Below, piece by piece: positions 7,922 to 16,440 of a stretch of 64,000 nucleotides of DNA. Origin of the DNA: Falsochrobactrum ovis (GTDB taxonomy: Bacteria > Pseudomonadota > Alphaproteobacteria > Rhizobiales > Rhizobiaceae); the NCBI RefSeq assembly GCF_003259955.1, contig NZ_QLMK01000004.1, positions 62,001-126,000 of the forward strand, in the 5' to 3' direction. Below the pieces are notes generated by a model. The model ran no database searches. It saw nothing but the letters and a program-made list of their open reading frames with translations, and was not told the DNA's origin. A program made the position numbers and the translations under genes. Every line of letters begins with the position of its first letter. The first letter of the stretch is position 1.

Positions 7922-9832
7922 ATGACTTCAAAATATGCCGAGACCTATGCAGGCTGGAGAAAGGACCCAGAAGGTTTCTGGGCGGAGGCCGCAAATGCAA
8001 TAGATTGGTTTAGGCCCTGGGATAAGGTGTTTTCGCCCGATCAGGGTGTTTATGGCCGCTGGTTTATCGGCGCTGAAACCAATACTTGCCACAATGCGCT
8101 GGATCGGCATGTAGCAAAAGGCAAAGGTGATCTAACCGCCCTAATCTATGAAAGTCCGGTCACCAGCAGCATACGCAAGATCACTTATCGTGAACTGCTC
8201 GAAGAAGTAGAAGCACTCTCTGCGGTCATGATTGATGAGGGCGTGAAGACTGGCGACCTTGTCTTGATTTATATGCCGATGGTTCCTGAAGCCGTAATAT
8301 CTATGCTGGCTTGTGCGCGAATTGGCGCAATACATTCGGTTGTATTTGGCGGCTTTGCGGCAAATGAACTCGCATCACGCATTGATGACGCTAAACCATG
8401 TCTGATTATTGCCAGCTCCTGCGGTATCGAGCCATCACGTGTGGTGCCCTATCAAGTCATGCTGGATAAGGCGTTAGACCAAGCAACCCACAAGGTTCCT
8501 CGCTGCATCATTCTCCAGCGCCCCGAACATACGAGCGAATTGGTGGAAGGCCGGGATATCGATTACAAATCCGCAGTAGAAGCAGCTCGCGGACGCCACA
8601 TTCCCTGCACGCCGGTTAAAGCCACCGATCCACTCTATGTGCTTTATACTTCCGGAACGACCGGAAAACCCAAAGGGGTAGTTCGCGACAATGGCGGACA
8701 TATGGTGGCTCTGACCTGGTCAATGCAGCATGTTTTTGACGTTAAGGAAGGACAGGTTTTCTGGACCGCATCTGATGTCGGCTGGGTGGTGGGCCATTCT
8801 TATATTGTCTATGCACCACTGCTTGTTGGCGCGACAACCATTCTTTTTGAGGGAAAGCCGGTCGGAACACCCGACGCAGGAACCTATTGGCGCGTGGCTT
8901 CTGATCATGGCGTAGAGGTAATGTTCACCGCCCCGACCGCCCTTCGTGCCATTAAAAGAGAAGATGCCGACGGATCATTCGTCAAACAATATGACCTCTC
9001 CAAGCTTCGGGCATTATTTCTGGCAGGCGAGCGCGCCGATCCCGACACAATTCGCTGGGCAGAAGATCTGCTGCATCGCCCTGTGATCGATCACTGGTGG
9101 CAAACGGAAAGCGGCTGGCCAATCGCTGCCAATCCTTTAGGTCTGGGGCTCTTAGAGCTAAAATATGGCTCGCCCACTGTCTGCCTGCCCGGTTACGATA
9201 TCAAGGTGCTTGATGATGAAGGAAATGAAGTAGAGCGCGGGCAACTGGGCAATATCGTCATCAAACTTCCGCTACCGCCGGGCTGTCTGCCGACCTTGTG
9301 GAACGCAGATGAACGCTTTCGAAGCGCTTATCTTTCTGAGTTTCCCGGTTATTACAAAACCGCGGATGCCGGTTTCATGGATGAGGATGGTTATCTCTAT
9401 ATAATGAGCCGCACCGACGACATCATCAATGTCGCAGGCCATCGCCTATCCACTGGAGCTATGGAAGAAGTGCTCTCAAGCCATCCCGACGTAGCGGAAT
9501 GTGCCGTTTTGGGCATTTCTGATAAGCTTAAAGGACAAGTGCCCTGTGGTTTTATCGTTTTGAAATCCAATATTGATCGCCCCGTCAGCGAGGTTGAAAC
9601 CGAGTGTGTGGCGCTCGTGCGGGAAAAGATTGGACCCGTTGCAGCTTTTCGCTACGTTTTGGCAGTAAAAAGACTGCCGAAAACACGATCAGGAAAAATA
9701 CTTCGCTCTACGATCCAAAAAATTGCTGATGGCGAAGAATGGAACATGCCAGCAACAATTGACGATCCCGTCATCCTTGACGAGATCAGCTTCGTCTTGC
9801 GTGATCGACATATAGGGCTGGCTTATAGTTGA
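7922..9832 (+). CDS. prpE: Propionyl-CoA synthetase (acyl-CoA synthetase, PrpE type)
   Basis: AMP-forming ligase that activates propionate (or a related short acid) to its CoA ester. It has 636 residues. The N-terminal ACS extension is present (YAETYAGWRKDPEGFWAEAA), as are the P-loop YTSGTTGKPKGV near 241-252, WWQTESGWPI near 390, the hinge/A8 region with YKTADAGFMDEDGYLYIMSR near 480, and the C-terminal RSGKI motif near 588-592, whose lysine is the catalytic, acetylation-controlled residue. The N-terminus and VRDNGGH after the P-loop fit PrpE better than acetyl-CoA synthetase. A strong GGAGGAG precedes the start. It is a single-gene unit ended by a bidirectional terminator, with no methylcitrate-cycle genes alongside. 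Confidence 0.88.
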   Translation: MTSKYAETYAGWRKDPEGFWAEAANAIDWFRPWDKVFSPDQGVYGRWFIGAETNTCHNALDRHVAKGKGDLTALIYESPVTSSIRKITYRELLEEVEALSAVMIDEGVKTGDLVLIYMPMVPEAVISMLACARIGAIHSVVFGGFAANELASRIDDAKPCLIIASSCGIEPSRVVPYQVMLDKALDQATHKVPRCIILQRPEHTSELVEGRDIDYKSAVEAARGRHIPCTPVKATDPLYVLYTSGTTGKPKGVVRDNGGHMVALTWSMQHVFDVKEGQVFWTASDVGWVVGHSYIVYAPLLVGATTILFEGKPVGTPDAGTYWRVASDHGVEVMFTAPTALRAIKREDADGSFVKQYDLSKLRALFLAGERADPDTIRWAEDLLHRPVIDHWWQTESGWPIAANPLGLGLLELKYGSPTVCLPGYDIKVLDDEGNEVERGQLGNIVIKLPLPPGCLPTLWNADERFRSAYLSEFPGYYKTADAGFMDEDGYLYIMSRTDDIINVAGHRLSTGAMEEVLSSHPDVAECAVLGISDKLKGQVPCGFIVLKSNIDRPVSEVETECVALVREKIGPVAAFRYVLAVKRLPKTRSGKILRSTIQKIADGEEWNMPATIDDPVILDEISFVLRDRHIGLAYS

Positions 9833-9921
9833 GCATGAAGCCCTTTCCACTCATCCAATATCATGAAACTAGTATTGGATACGCTTTCCGTTGAAAGGCT
9901 GATCCACTTCTTTAAAATAGC

Positions 9922-9949
9922 AAAAAGCCCGGCGAACCGGGCTTTTTTT
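9922..9949. terminator. Bidirectional terminator between prpE and TrcR-like gene
   Basis: AAAAGCCCGG (9923-9932), loop CGAA, CCGGGCTTTT (9937-9946) with T-tracts on both strands. It serves the convergent genes on either side. Confidence 0.92.
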
Positions 9950-9964
9950 ACAAGAAAATCACGA

Positions 9965-10654
9965 TTATTCTTGCTCTTCTTCATCGTCCCGTGAACCTTG
10001 AAGGGAAGACAGCTTCGCGAAAACCTTATCCGCGTCCAGCTCCTCTTCTTCTGACGGAACTTCATCGCGAAAATCAAGATTTTCGGTAGCCGATGCGGGC
10101 AGAAGCGTGCTGTCATCAGTCGTGGCAGGACGGTTGCGCGCAGCACGATCAACTTCAAGATCCAGATCAATCTGAGAGCAAAGGCCCAATGTCACCGGAT
10201 CCATCGGCGTAAGATTTGCCGAATTCCAGTGCGTGCGGTTGCGAATCTGCTCAATAGTTGACTTGGTTGTTCCGATCAGACGCGAAATCTGTGCGTCTTT
10301 AAGTTCGGGATGATTGCGAACCAGCCAGAGAATCGCATTTGGACGGTCCTGGCGCTTGGAAAGCGGCGTATAGCGCGGACCCTTACGCTTTGATTCGGGA
10401 ACGCGAACTTTCGGCTCAGACAATTTAAGGCGATGATTGACATCCTTTTCAGCCTTCGCAATTTCTTCACGCGAAAGCTGTCCAGTGATAATTGGATCAA
10501 GTCCTTTAATACCCTGAGAAGCCTCGCCATCAGCGATAGCTTTGACCTCAAGCGGGTGTAATTTGCAGAAAGCTGCAATCTGATCAAACGATAGCGCCGT
10601 ATTATCGACAAGCCAGACGGCCGTTGCTTTCGGCATAAGAAGCTGGTTGGCCAT
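9965..10654 (-). CDS. DUF1013 family transcriptional regulator (TrcR-like)
   Basis: 229-residue cytosolic protein conserved in alphaproteobacteria (DUF1013). It begins MANQLLMPKATAVWLVDNTA, and has a helix-turn-helix-like part at about 20-50 (LSFDQIAAFCKLHPLEVKAIAD). A second recognition-helix-like region follows at about 105-140 (AILWLVRNHPELKDAQISRL, then GTTKSTIEQIRNRTHW), with an acidic C-terminal tail (last 25 residues, EEEELDADK and DDEEEQE). TrcR in related bacteria is a cell-cycle-linked regulator; that role is carried over from the family name. AAGAGGA precedes the start. It is convergent with prpE. Confidence 0.85.
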   Translation of the reverse strand: MANQLLMPKATAVWLVDNTALSFDQIAAFCKLHPLEVKAIADGEASQGIKGLDPIITGQLSREEIAKAEKDVNHRLKLSEPKVRVPESKRKGPRYTPLSKRQDRPNAILWLVRNHPELKDAQISRLIGTTKSTIEQIRNRTHWNSANLTPMDPVTLGLCSQIDLDLEVDRAARNRPATTDDSTLLPASATENLDFRDEVPSEEEELDADKVFAKLSSLQGSRDDEEEQE

Positions 10655-10803
10655 TAGATATAATCCTCTTGTTCGTCCGCTCCGGTGGCGCGGGCCGTGG
10701 GAAAAACCACAATTTCCAGGAAATTATGGCTTATATATATTTTTTTTACTTCCAGAGCAAGAAACAGCTTCACTTGCCCCCATTGTTGAATGGCCAATAC
10801 CAT

Positions 10804-11811
10804 TCACGCAACATCAAGCACAATTTTACCGATGTGACTTCCACCTTCCATGCGCTCATGCGCTCGCCATGCATCTTTGAGTGAGAAAATCATATCCATA
10901 ACCGGCGCGACGCGCCGTTCGGCAAGAAGTGGCCAGACTTTCGCTTCCAACTCCCGCGCAATCTCGGCTTTCACAGCAACAGGTCGGGGCCTCAGCGTAG
11001 AACCGGTGAGCGTAAGCCGCTTCGTCATAAGCCGACCAATATTGATCGTTGCTTTTATCCCGTTCAAAAACGCAATTTGCACAATGCGCCCGTCTTCCGC
11101 AGCGGCTTTCAAATTGCGCTCAACATAGTCCCCGCCAACCATATCGAGAATGACATCTGCGCCTTTTCCTGCGGTTACATCTTTTACCAATGTCACATAA
11201 TCATCCTCTCGATAATTAACGACATGATCAGCGCCAAGCTTAAGGCATGCATCGCATTTTTCTTTGCTGCCCGCTGTTGCTATAACATTTGCACCAAAAG
11301 CCTTACCAAGCTGAATTGCGGTGGTTCCAATCCCTGACGACCCGCCATGAATCAGCAAAGTTTCACCGCTTTTGAGGCCCCCGCGCTGGAACACATTGTG
11401 CCAAACGGTGAAAAAAGTTTCGGGAAGAGCTGCCGCTTCAATATATCCGTAACCGGCCGGAAGCGGCAAAGCATTGCTTTCATGTACCGCCGCATATTCC
11501 GCATATCCCCCGCCCGCCAACAGGGCTACTACTTGGTCACCGGGACGAAAGCGCCCGCCCCCTTCACCCACAGCAACCACTTCACCTGCTATTTCCAACC
11601 CCGGAATATCGGATGCACCCGGTGGCGGCGGATAATGACCCTGCCTTTGTAATATGTCAGGACGATTGATTCCTGCTGCACGAACACGAACCAGAATTTC
11701 TCCTGCTTTTACCTCGGGTAGAGCACGTTGCGCTGGTCGCAGCATATTTGCTCCCCCGGGCGCAGCAATCTCTATCACTGTCATTTCGTTTGGCATCGCG
11801 GCCATAAGCAT
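10804..11811 (-). CDS. NAD(P)H:quinone oxidoreductase, zinc-free MDR family
   Basis: 335-residue medium-chain dehydrogenase/reductase of the quinone oxidoreductase (zeta-crystallin/PIG3-like) group, which reduces quinones with NADPH. The GroES-like N-terminal domain has AAGINRPDILQRQGHYPPPP near 48-67, with no structural zinc cysteines. The Rossmann domain has IHGGSSGIGTTAIQLGKAFG near 157-176, and VILDMVGGDYVERNLKA follows. The start could be 11811 or 11805: AGGAG lies 4 bases before the first ATG and 10 before the second. It is monocistronic and divergent from the DUF1192 gene. Confidence 0.9.
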   Translation of the reverse strand: MLMAAMPNEMTVIEIAAPGGANMLRPAQRALPEVKAGEILVRVRAAGINRPDILQRQGHYPPPPGASDIPGLEIAGEVVAVGEGGGRFRPGDQVVALLAGGGYAEYAAVHESNALPLPAGYGYIEAAALPETFFTVWHNVFQRGGLKSGETLLIHGGSSGIGTTAIQLGKAFGANVIATAGSKEKCDACLKLGADHVVNYREDDYVTLVKDVTAGKGADVILDMVGGDYVERNLKAAAEDGRIVQIAFLNGIKATINIGRLMTKRLTLTGSTLRPRPVAVKAEIARELEAKVWPLLAERRVAPVMDMIFSLKDAWRAHERMEGGSHIGKIVLDVA

Positions 11812-11953
11812 CCATCTCCTGTATTATTTCCACCCATATAGGCACAATATCCGATGAGGGAAATCATGATCGATTTTCGTAAATATATATGCCAAGATTC
11901 AACCAGTGTAATTGTTATCGGTGCGCGGTAATCATCGCCTCAGGAGAACGGAC

Positions 11954-12148
11954 ATGAGCGGCTTTGATGAAGAAGGGGGGAAGCCCCGCGAAACTCTGAT
12001 TTTGAGCGAAGACGAACTAGCTCTTCTCTCCCTGCCCGAAATCGATCAACACATCGCCATTCTTGAGGCGGAAATAGAGCGTCTGAAAGCAGAAAGAATC
12101 AAAAAAGGCGACAGCCGAGCAGCAGCCGAGGCGCTTTTCCGTTTGTAA
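11954..12148 (+). CDS. DUF1192 family small protein
   Basis: 64-residue cytosolic protein with an acidic N-terminus and a coiled coil at about 28-50 (IDQHIAILEAEIERLKAERI), the typical DUF1192 pattern in alphaproteobacteria. CAGGAG (11941-11946) fixes the start at 11954 and excludes a longer upstream frame from 11912. Function is unknown. It lies upstream of an MFS gene in the same direction, 69 bp apart. Confidence 0.82.
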   Translation: MSGFDEEGGKPRETLILSEDELALLSLPEIDQHIAILEAEIERLKAERIKKGDSRAAAEALFRL

Positions 12149-12217
12149 AACTATTCTATAGTTAAACCAAACGGATAATCTCCACACCACCAACGACGAA
12201 ACTCCGGGATCAAACTT

Positions 12218-13456
12218 TTGCGAATTTACATTCAGGTTCTCGCACTTCTGTGCGGAACAGCATTTCTTCTGATTGCATCCGGTCTGCACGGTTTGCTCCT
12301 CCCGCTACGTGGAGACCTTGAAGGTTTTTCGGTAACCTCGCTGGGCATGCTTGGCACGACTTGGGCTGGCGGCTTTGTCGCCGGCTGTATTTTTGCACCC
12401 AGGCTAGTGCGCCGCGTAGGCCATGTGCGCGCATTTGGCTGCTTCGCGGCCAGTGCGGCGGTCATCGCTTTGCTATCAGGCATCTATGTTGAAGCCACAG
12501 TCTGGATTATCTTGCGTGCATTCACCGGATTTGCCATGGCTGGCGCCTTTATGGTGATTGAAAGCTGGCTGAATGAGCGCGCAACCAACGAATCCCGCGG
12601 TAGGATTTTTGGCCTCTATATGATGGTCAATTATGGAGCCACCATGGGAGGGCAAATGCTCGTCTCGGTGGGTGACATTCGTAATGATCACCTATTCATG
12701 ATCACCGGCATTTTCTTTTGTCTGGCACTTATTCCCACTGCGATTTCAACAGCCGTCAGCCCTAAACCTCTCACAGAAGTCCGGCTTGATCTAAAAGTTC
12801 TTTACCGCAATTCACCTGCTGCTTTCATTGGTTGCATGCTGATAGGGATCGCCAATGGAGCATGGGGAACCTTGGGCGCCGTTTACGGAGCACAATCAGG
12901 AATTTCGACAACTGAAATTGCAATCATGGTCAGCGTAACCATCGCATCTGGCGCATTGATGCAAATTCCAGTCGGGCGCATATCCGATTTGGTGGACCGG
13001 CGTTTTGTTTTGGCAGGAGTTGGCGGGCTCGCAGCGCTTGTCGGCCTGTTTGCTTTTTTAGTCAGACCAACAAGTGGCACCTTCATCATCATAACGGCCG
13101 GTTTTTATGGCGCTCTCGCTTATGCACTTTACCCGGTTGCAGTCGCCCACGCCAACGACCACGCATCATCCGAAAATTTCGTAAAAGTTTCCGGAGGACT
13201 GCTTCTGCTTTACGGGTTCGGGACCATGCTAGGCCCCCTGCTTGGCGCGCTATCTATGAGCGTTTTGTGGCCTTCAGCGCTTTTTGCAGTCACGGCTATA
13301 GCGCATATTTTAATTACAGCCTTCGCCATGTTTCGCTATCGCAAACGCGCATCGGTGCCGCAATCTGAAAAAGACAATTTCAAGAGCATGCCATCAAGTC
13401 GAGGCACGACTCAGGAGGTCCTTAATCTCGATCCAAGAGCAGAGGCTGATAGCTGA
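12218..13456 (+). CDS. MFS transporter (YcaD-like)
   Basis: 412-residue major facilitator with about 12 predicted membrane helices. The loop 2-3 motif appears as GCIFAPRLVRRVGHVRAFG (about 56-74) and the equivalent in the second half as MQIPVGRISDLVDRRFVLAG (about 248-267). The central loop after helix 6 is short, and the C-terminal tail beyond about 380 is polar. The layout is closest to small MFS carriers of the YcaD group; substrate unknown. The best start is TTG at 12218, because no in-frame ATG precedes the first helix; the ribosome site is weak. It might be co-expressed with DUF1192. Confidence 0.82.
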   Translation: MRIYIQVLALLCGTAFLLIASGLHGLLLPLRGDLEGFSVTSLGMLGTTWAGGFVAGCIFAPRLVRRVGHVRAFGCFAASAAVIALLSGIYVEATVWIILRAFTGFAMAGAFMVIESWLNERATNESRGRIFGLYMMVNYGATMGGQMLVSVGDIRNDHLFMITGIFFCLALIPTAISTAVSPKPLTEVRLDLKVLYRNSPAAFIGCMLIGIANGAWGTLGAVYGAQSGISTTEIAIMVSVTIASGALMQIPVGRISDLVDRRFVLAGVGGLAALVGLFAFLVRPTSGTFIIITAGFYGALAYALYPVAVAHANDHASSENFVKVSGGLLLLYGFGTMLGPLLGALSMSVLWPSALFAVTAIAHILITAFAMFRYRKRASVPQSEKDNFKSMPSSRGTTQEVLNLDPRAEADS

Positions 13457-13492
13457 GCGCAGACAGCCTGCTTTGGTCAAAAGTTAATAGAA

Positions 13493-13513
13493 GGCGGCTG
13501 CGGGACAGCCGCC
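13493..13513 (+). terminator. Weak hairpin terminator after the MFS gene
   Basis: GGCGGCTG (13493-13500), loop CGGGA, CAGCCGCC (13506-13513). The stem is strong, but no T-run follows on either strand, so termination is uncertain. Confidence 0.45.
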
Positions 13514-13578
13514 AGTATCTATAAAAGTGCTAACGTAATATGTTGTTAGCCCCTCGTTAAGTCTGGTTTTCCGGATTA

Positions 13579-13764
13579 CTAGTGGCGAGTTCCTTGGGAT
13601 TTCAGCTTTTCAATCTGCTCTTTAAGCATGAGCTTTTTGCGCTTCAGAGATGCGACGTGAAGGTTGTCCGTTGCCGGTGACGCCATGGCATCGGAAATTT
13701 CCTTTTCCAGAGCGCCGTGCTTCTTTTCGAGCGTGGCAAGATGGGACTCAATAGTCATCATCAT
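13579..13764 (-). CDS. DUF465 (YdcH-like) small protein
   Basis: 61-residue protein of the DUF465 family. It is a short helical hairpin with IESHLATLEKKHGALEKEIS, a polar turn (ASPATD) and LHVASLKRKKLMLKEQIEKL. Function is unknown in the family. Three consecutive ATG codons (13764, 13761, 13758) follow AAGGAG; spacing best fits the second or third, so the true protein may be two residues shorter. A second DUF465 gene lies divergently 298 bp away. Confidence 0.85.
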   Translation of the reverse strand: MMMTIESHLATLEKKHGALEKEISDAMASPATDNLHVASLKRKKLMLKEQIEKLKSQGTRH

Positions 13765-14062
13765 TTCTCCTTTGCTTGTTTCGCGTCAGATGAACCGTGC
13801 AGCGCAACCGCACACTCATCCGCTTTCCCCCGCTGCACTCAAGCCATGCGGGACGGCTGACCTAAACAACAGCTTCGCGTCTGTCGTTCCATGACAGAAC
13901 AATGACAGTTTGGCACGAGTCTGACAGAATGTCGAATTTGTCGTGGCAGCATTTTCGTGACATAAAAAATGTGTTATGGCATCCTTATCGTAGGCTTTCA
14001 GCGTTTTAAAAAAGCGACAAGAAAGCAAGTAACATATTACTGAAAATACGGGGCAAAACCGC
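13765..14062. promoter_or_regulatory. Shared upstream region of two DUF465 genes with TGACAG repeats
   Basis: 298 bp between divergent genes. It contains TGACAG at 13892, 13903 and 13922, and CTGTC at 13881-13885, which forms an inverted repeat with GACAG at 13893-13897. On the minus strand, GGAAC (13890-13886) followed about 17 bases later by TGTT is a degenerate match to a general-stress (EcfG) promoter directed at the 13579-13764 gene. Function of these repeats is inferred, not shown. Confidence 0.4.
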
Positions 14063-14266
14063 ATGTCCGATCAGGAACAGGCCAATATAAGATTGGCCGT
14101 AGCACGTCTGAAACAGGAACACGCGGATTTTGATGCGGCCATTAATGCGATGATAGCGATGGGCTGCGACCAGCTACGTATTCAGCGTATGAAAAAGAAA
14201 AAGCTGGCTATCAAGGACAAACTTCAAGATATGGAAGATCAGGTGATACCCGACATAATCGCCTGA
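14063..14266 (+). CDS. DUF465 (YdcH-like) small protein, second copy
   Basis: 67 residues, again a two-helix DUF465 protein: LAVARLKQEHADFDAAINAM, short turn MGCDQL, then RIQRMKKKKLAIKDKLQDME. The basic KKKK at the start of helix 2 matches the family's conserved lysines (compare KRKKL in the neighbour). It lies upstream of purEK with an 80-bp gap. Function is unknown. Confidence 0.85.
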   Translation: MSDQEQANIRLAVARLKQEHADFDAAINAMIAMGCDQLRIQRMKKKKLAIKDKLQDMEDQVIPDIIA

Positions 14267-14346
14267 GCTGTTTAGTGCCTGCATAGGCTGGATTTTCCGG
14301 CTTATTTCCCCATGAGTTTCATCAAACCAATAATCCGGAGCAAAAA

Positions 14347-14841
14347 ATGAGCGGTAGCGCAGACGTCGCGATCATTATGGGTAGCCAGACCGATTGGGAA
14401 ACCATGCGCCACGCGGCCGATACCCTGGATGCATTGGGAATCACATTTGATACGCGGATTGTTTCTGCGCATCGCACCCCCGATCGGCTGGTCACATTTG
14501 CTAAGGGCGCCCGCGACGAGGGTTTCAAGGTAATAATTGCCGGTGCAGGCGGCGCAGCTCATCTGCCCGGGATGACCGCCTCTATGACTCCGCTGCCCGT
14601 ATTTGGCGTGCCCGTTCAATCGAAAGCCCTTTCCGGGCAGGATTCTCTTTTGTCGATTGTGCAGATGCCCGCGGGAATCCCGGTAGGCACTTTGGCGATT
14701 GGCCGCGCAGGCGCTGTCAATGCCGCACTCCTCGCAGCTTCTGTACTGGCACTTTATGATGAAGCCTTGGCTGCCCGACTGGATGAATGGCGCCAGGCCC
14801 AGACCGAAAGCGTAGCAGAGCGCCCGGCAAATGAGAACTGA
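14347..14841 (+). CDS. purE: N5-carboxyaminoimidazole ribonucleotide mutase
   Basis: Class I PurE of purine biosynthesis, converting N5-CAIR (made by PurK) to CAIR. It has 164 residues. [12 protein letters not shown] (about 10-21) forms the phosphate-binding start, SAHRTPDRL (about 41-49) carries the catalytic histidine, and [11 protein letters not shown] (about 72-82) is the second signature. CCGGAG precedes the start. It is followed 17 bp later by purK, so the two are translated from one operon and act in succession. Confidence 0.97.
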   Translation: MSGSADVAIIMGSQTDWETMRHAADTLDALGITFDTRIVSAHRTPDRLVTFAKGARDEGFKVIIAGAGGAAHLPGMTASMTPLPVFGVPVQSKALSGQDSLLSIVQMPAGIPVGTLAIGRAGAVNAALLAASVLALYDEALAARLDEWRQAQTESVAERPANEN

Positions 14842-14858
14842 GGTGAATAAGAACTGAT

Positions 14859-15950
14859 ATGACAAACAAAGCACTACCGGCCGGTTCAGTAATCGGAATT
14901 ATCGGCGGCGGCCAATTGGGACGCATGCTTGCCATTGCCGCAGCCCGGCTTGGCTACCAGACCATTATTCTTGAACCTCAAGCCGATTGCCCCGCAGCTC
15001 AAACTGCCAATCGCCAAATTGTTGCTGCCTATGATGATCCCGCAGCTCTGGCTGAGCTAGCGGCTGCTTGTGATGTCGTAACTTATGAGTTTGAAAATGT
15101 GCCGGTAAATGCCGCAGACAAGCTTGCAGAAACCGTAACTGTCTTACCCCCTCCGGCAGCACTGGAAATTTCACAAGATCGATTTGCCGAAAAGCAATTT
15201 CTCAACGAAAGCGGGATTGAAACTGCTCCCTGGCGTTCGGTTGATGACGAAGAAACTTTAATTGCTGCTTTGGGAGCGCTTGGTGAAAAAGGCATCCTAA
15301 AGACGCGTCGGTTCGGTTATGACGGCAAAGGACAAGTCCGCCTTCAATCACTTGATGAAGCTCGTGCCCGCGAAGCATTGGATGCTATTCATCATGCTCC
15401 CGCTATCTTAGAGGGCTTCATTGCTTTCGAACGCGAAGTTTCAGTTATCGCTGCCCGTGACCGCTATGGAGATATCGCAATCTTCGATATAGCTGAGAAT
15501 GTCCATAAAGATGGCATCCTCGCGACCTCTACAGTGCCGGCCAAAATTTCTGAAAAGACTGCCGAAGCAGCCAGAGGCGCGGCAGAAAAATTACTGCATG
15601 CTCTCGATTATGTTGGCGTCCTTGGGCTTGAATTCTTCGTTCTTGAAGATGGAAGCCTGCTTGCAAATGAATTTGCTCCACGCGTCCATAATTCCGGTCA
15701 TTGGACGGAAGCTGCATGCGCAATCTCGCAGTTTGAACAACATATCCGCGCAGTCGCTGGCCTGCCCTTAGGCAACACAAACCGCCATTCTGACTGCGTA
15801 ATGGAAAATCTAATCGGGGATGATGTAGAACAGATCCCAGCCATACTTTCCGAGCCGAACGCAGTTCTGCATCTTTATGGCAAAAAAGAAGTCCGTTCAG
15901 GCCGTAAAATGGGCCATGTGACCCGTATCCGACCGATCCGCGCTTCATAG
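14859..15950 (+). CDS. purK: 5-(carboxyamino)imidazole ribonucleotide synthase
   Basis: ATP-grasp ligase that makes N5-CAIR from AIR, bicarbonate and ATP, the step before PurE. It has 363 residues. The N-terminal pre-ATP-grasp fold has IGIIGGGQLGRMLAIAAARL (about 9-28). The ATP-grasp core includes KTRRFGYDGKGQ near 148-159 and EGFIAFEREVSVI near 183, and metal-binding EFAPRVHNSGHWT near 268-280 is present. It is the second gene of purEK. No strong terminator follows; a loose stem (15993-16021) lies about 40 bp downstream. Confidence 0.97.
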   Translation: MTNKALPAGSVIGIIGGGQLGRMLAIAAARLGYQTIILEPQADCPAAQTANRQIVAAYDDPAALAELAAACDVVTYEFENVPVNAADKLAETVTVLPPPAALEISQDRFAEKQFLNESGIETAPWRSVDDEETLIAALGALGEKGILKTRRFGYDGKGQVRLQSLDEARAREALDAIHHAPAILEGFIAFEREVSVIAARDRYGDIAIFDIAENVHKDGILATSTVPAKISEKTAEAARGAAEKLLHALDYVGVLGLEFFVLEDGSLLANEFAPRVHNSGHWTEAACAISQFEQHIRAVAGLPLGNTNRHSDCVMENLIGDDVEQIPAILSEPNAVLHLYGKKEVRSGRKMGHVTRIRPIRAS

Positions 15951-16053
15951 ACGCCCTTTGTTAAATAGAATCGATTCTCACAAATTTTCGTTATGCCAGT
16001 AAAGTTTTCCTGAGCTGGCATCGAAACAACTTCTTTTTAACATTAGCGTCTGT

Positions 16054-16082
16054 TTGATCCTCATTTTCCGGCTCGTCTATAG
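16054..16082 (+). promoter_or_regulatory. Putative housekeeping promoter of rpmJ
   Basis: TTGATC (16054-16059) and CTATAG (16077-16082) with exactly 17 bp between them match the alphaproteobacterial housekeeping consensus. It lies about 160 bp upstream of rpmJ. Between the two is a GGCGCC-rich segment (16171-16203) that could fold in the leader. Confidence 0.55.
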
Positions 16083-16244
16083 TGAATCTCATGTACAAGA
16101 GTTGACATTTGCTCGGATTTTTGTGTATTTCAGCCAACCCTTCAGGCACATGACCGTGTCTGTAATCAATTGGCGCCATGAGCGCCTGTTTTTATGGCGC
16201 CCGATGACATCCATGTCCACGGGCCAACAAGACCGGTGATTGAC

Positions 16245-16370
16245 ATGAAGATCAAGAACTCGCTTAAAGCGCTCAAGGCCCGTCATCGTGACTGCCAGCT
16301 CGTCCGTCGCAAGGGCCGCGTTTACATCATTAATAAGTCTGCCCCGCGCTTTAAGGCTCGTCAGGGCTAA
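16245..16370 (+). CDS. rpmJ: 50S ribosomal protein L36 (zinc-free form)
   Basis: 41-residue L36, a small basic protein of the large ribosomal subunit, beginning [20 protein letters not shown] and ending FKARQG. Only one cysteine (residue 17) is present and the zinc-binding Cys set of the other L36 type is absent, so this is the C-minus (YkgO-like) form normal for alphaproteobacteria. It is below the usual length cut-off for gene callers. It has its own probable promoter and a long terminator hairpin. Confidence 0.95.
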   Translation: MKIKNSLKALKARHRDCQLVRRKGRVYIINKSAPRFKARQG

Positions 16371-16392
16371 TCTTATAATAAGATTTGCATTT

Positions 16393-16440
16393 AACGTTTC
16401 GCTACGCATAATATCTCTTATGCGTTTGCGAAACGTTTTT
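16393..16440 (+). terminator. rpmJ terminator overlapping the next start codon
   Basis: A long stem: AACGTTTCGC (16393-16402) with GCGAAACGTT (16428-16437), and inner ACGCATAA (16404-16411) with TTATGCGT (16418-16425), followed by TTT. The downstream arm contains the ATG (16420) of the TPR gene, so the hairpin can act as terminator and also hide that start. Confidence 0.8.

Noticed and set aside
15993-16021. Terminator after purK
   Set aside because: ATGCCAG/CTGGCAT can pair, but the loop is 15 bases and no T-run follows, so it is not called.
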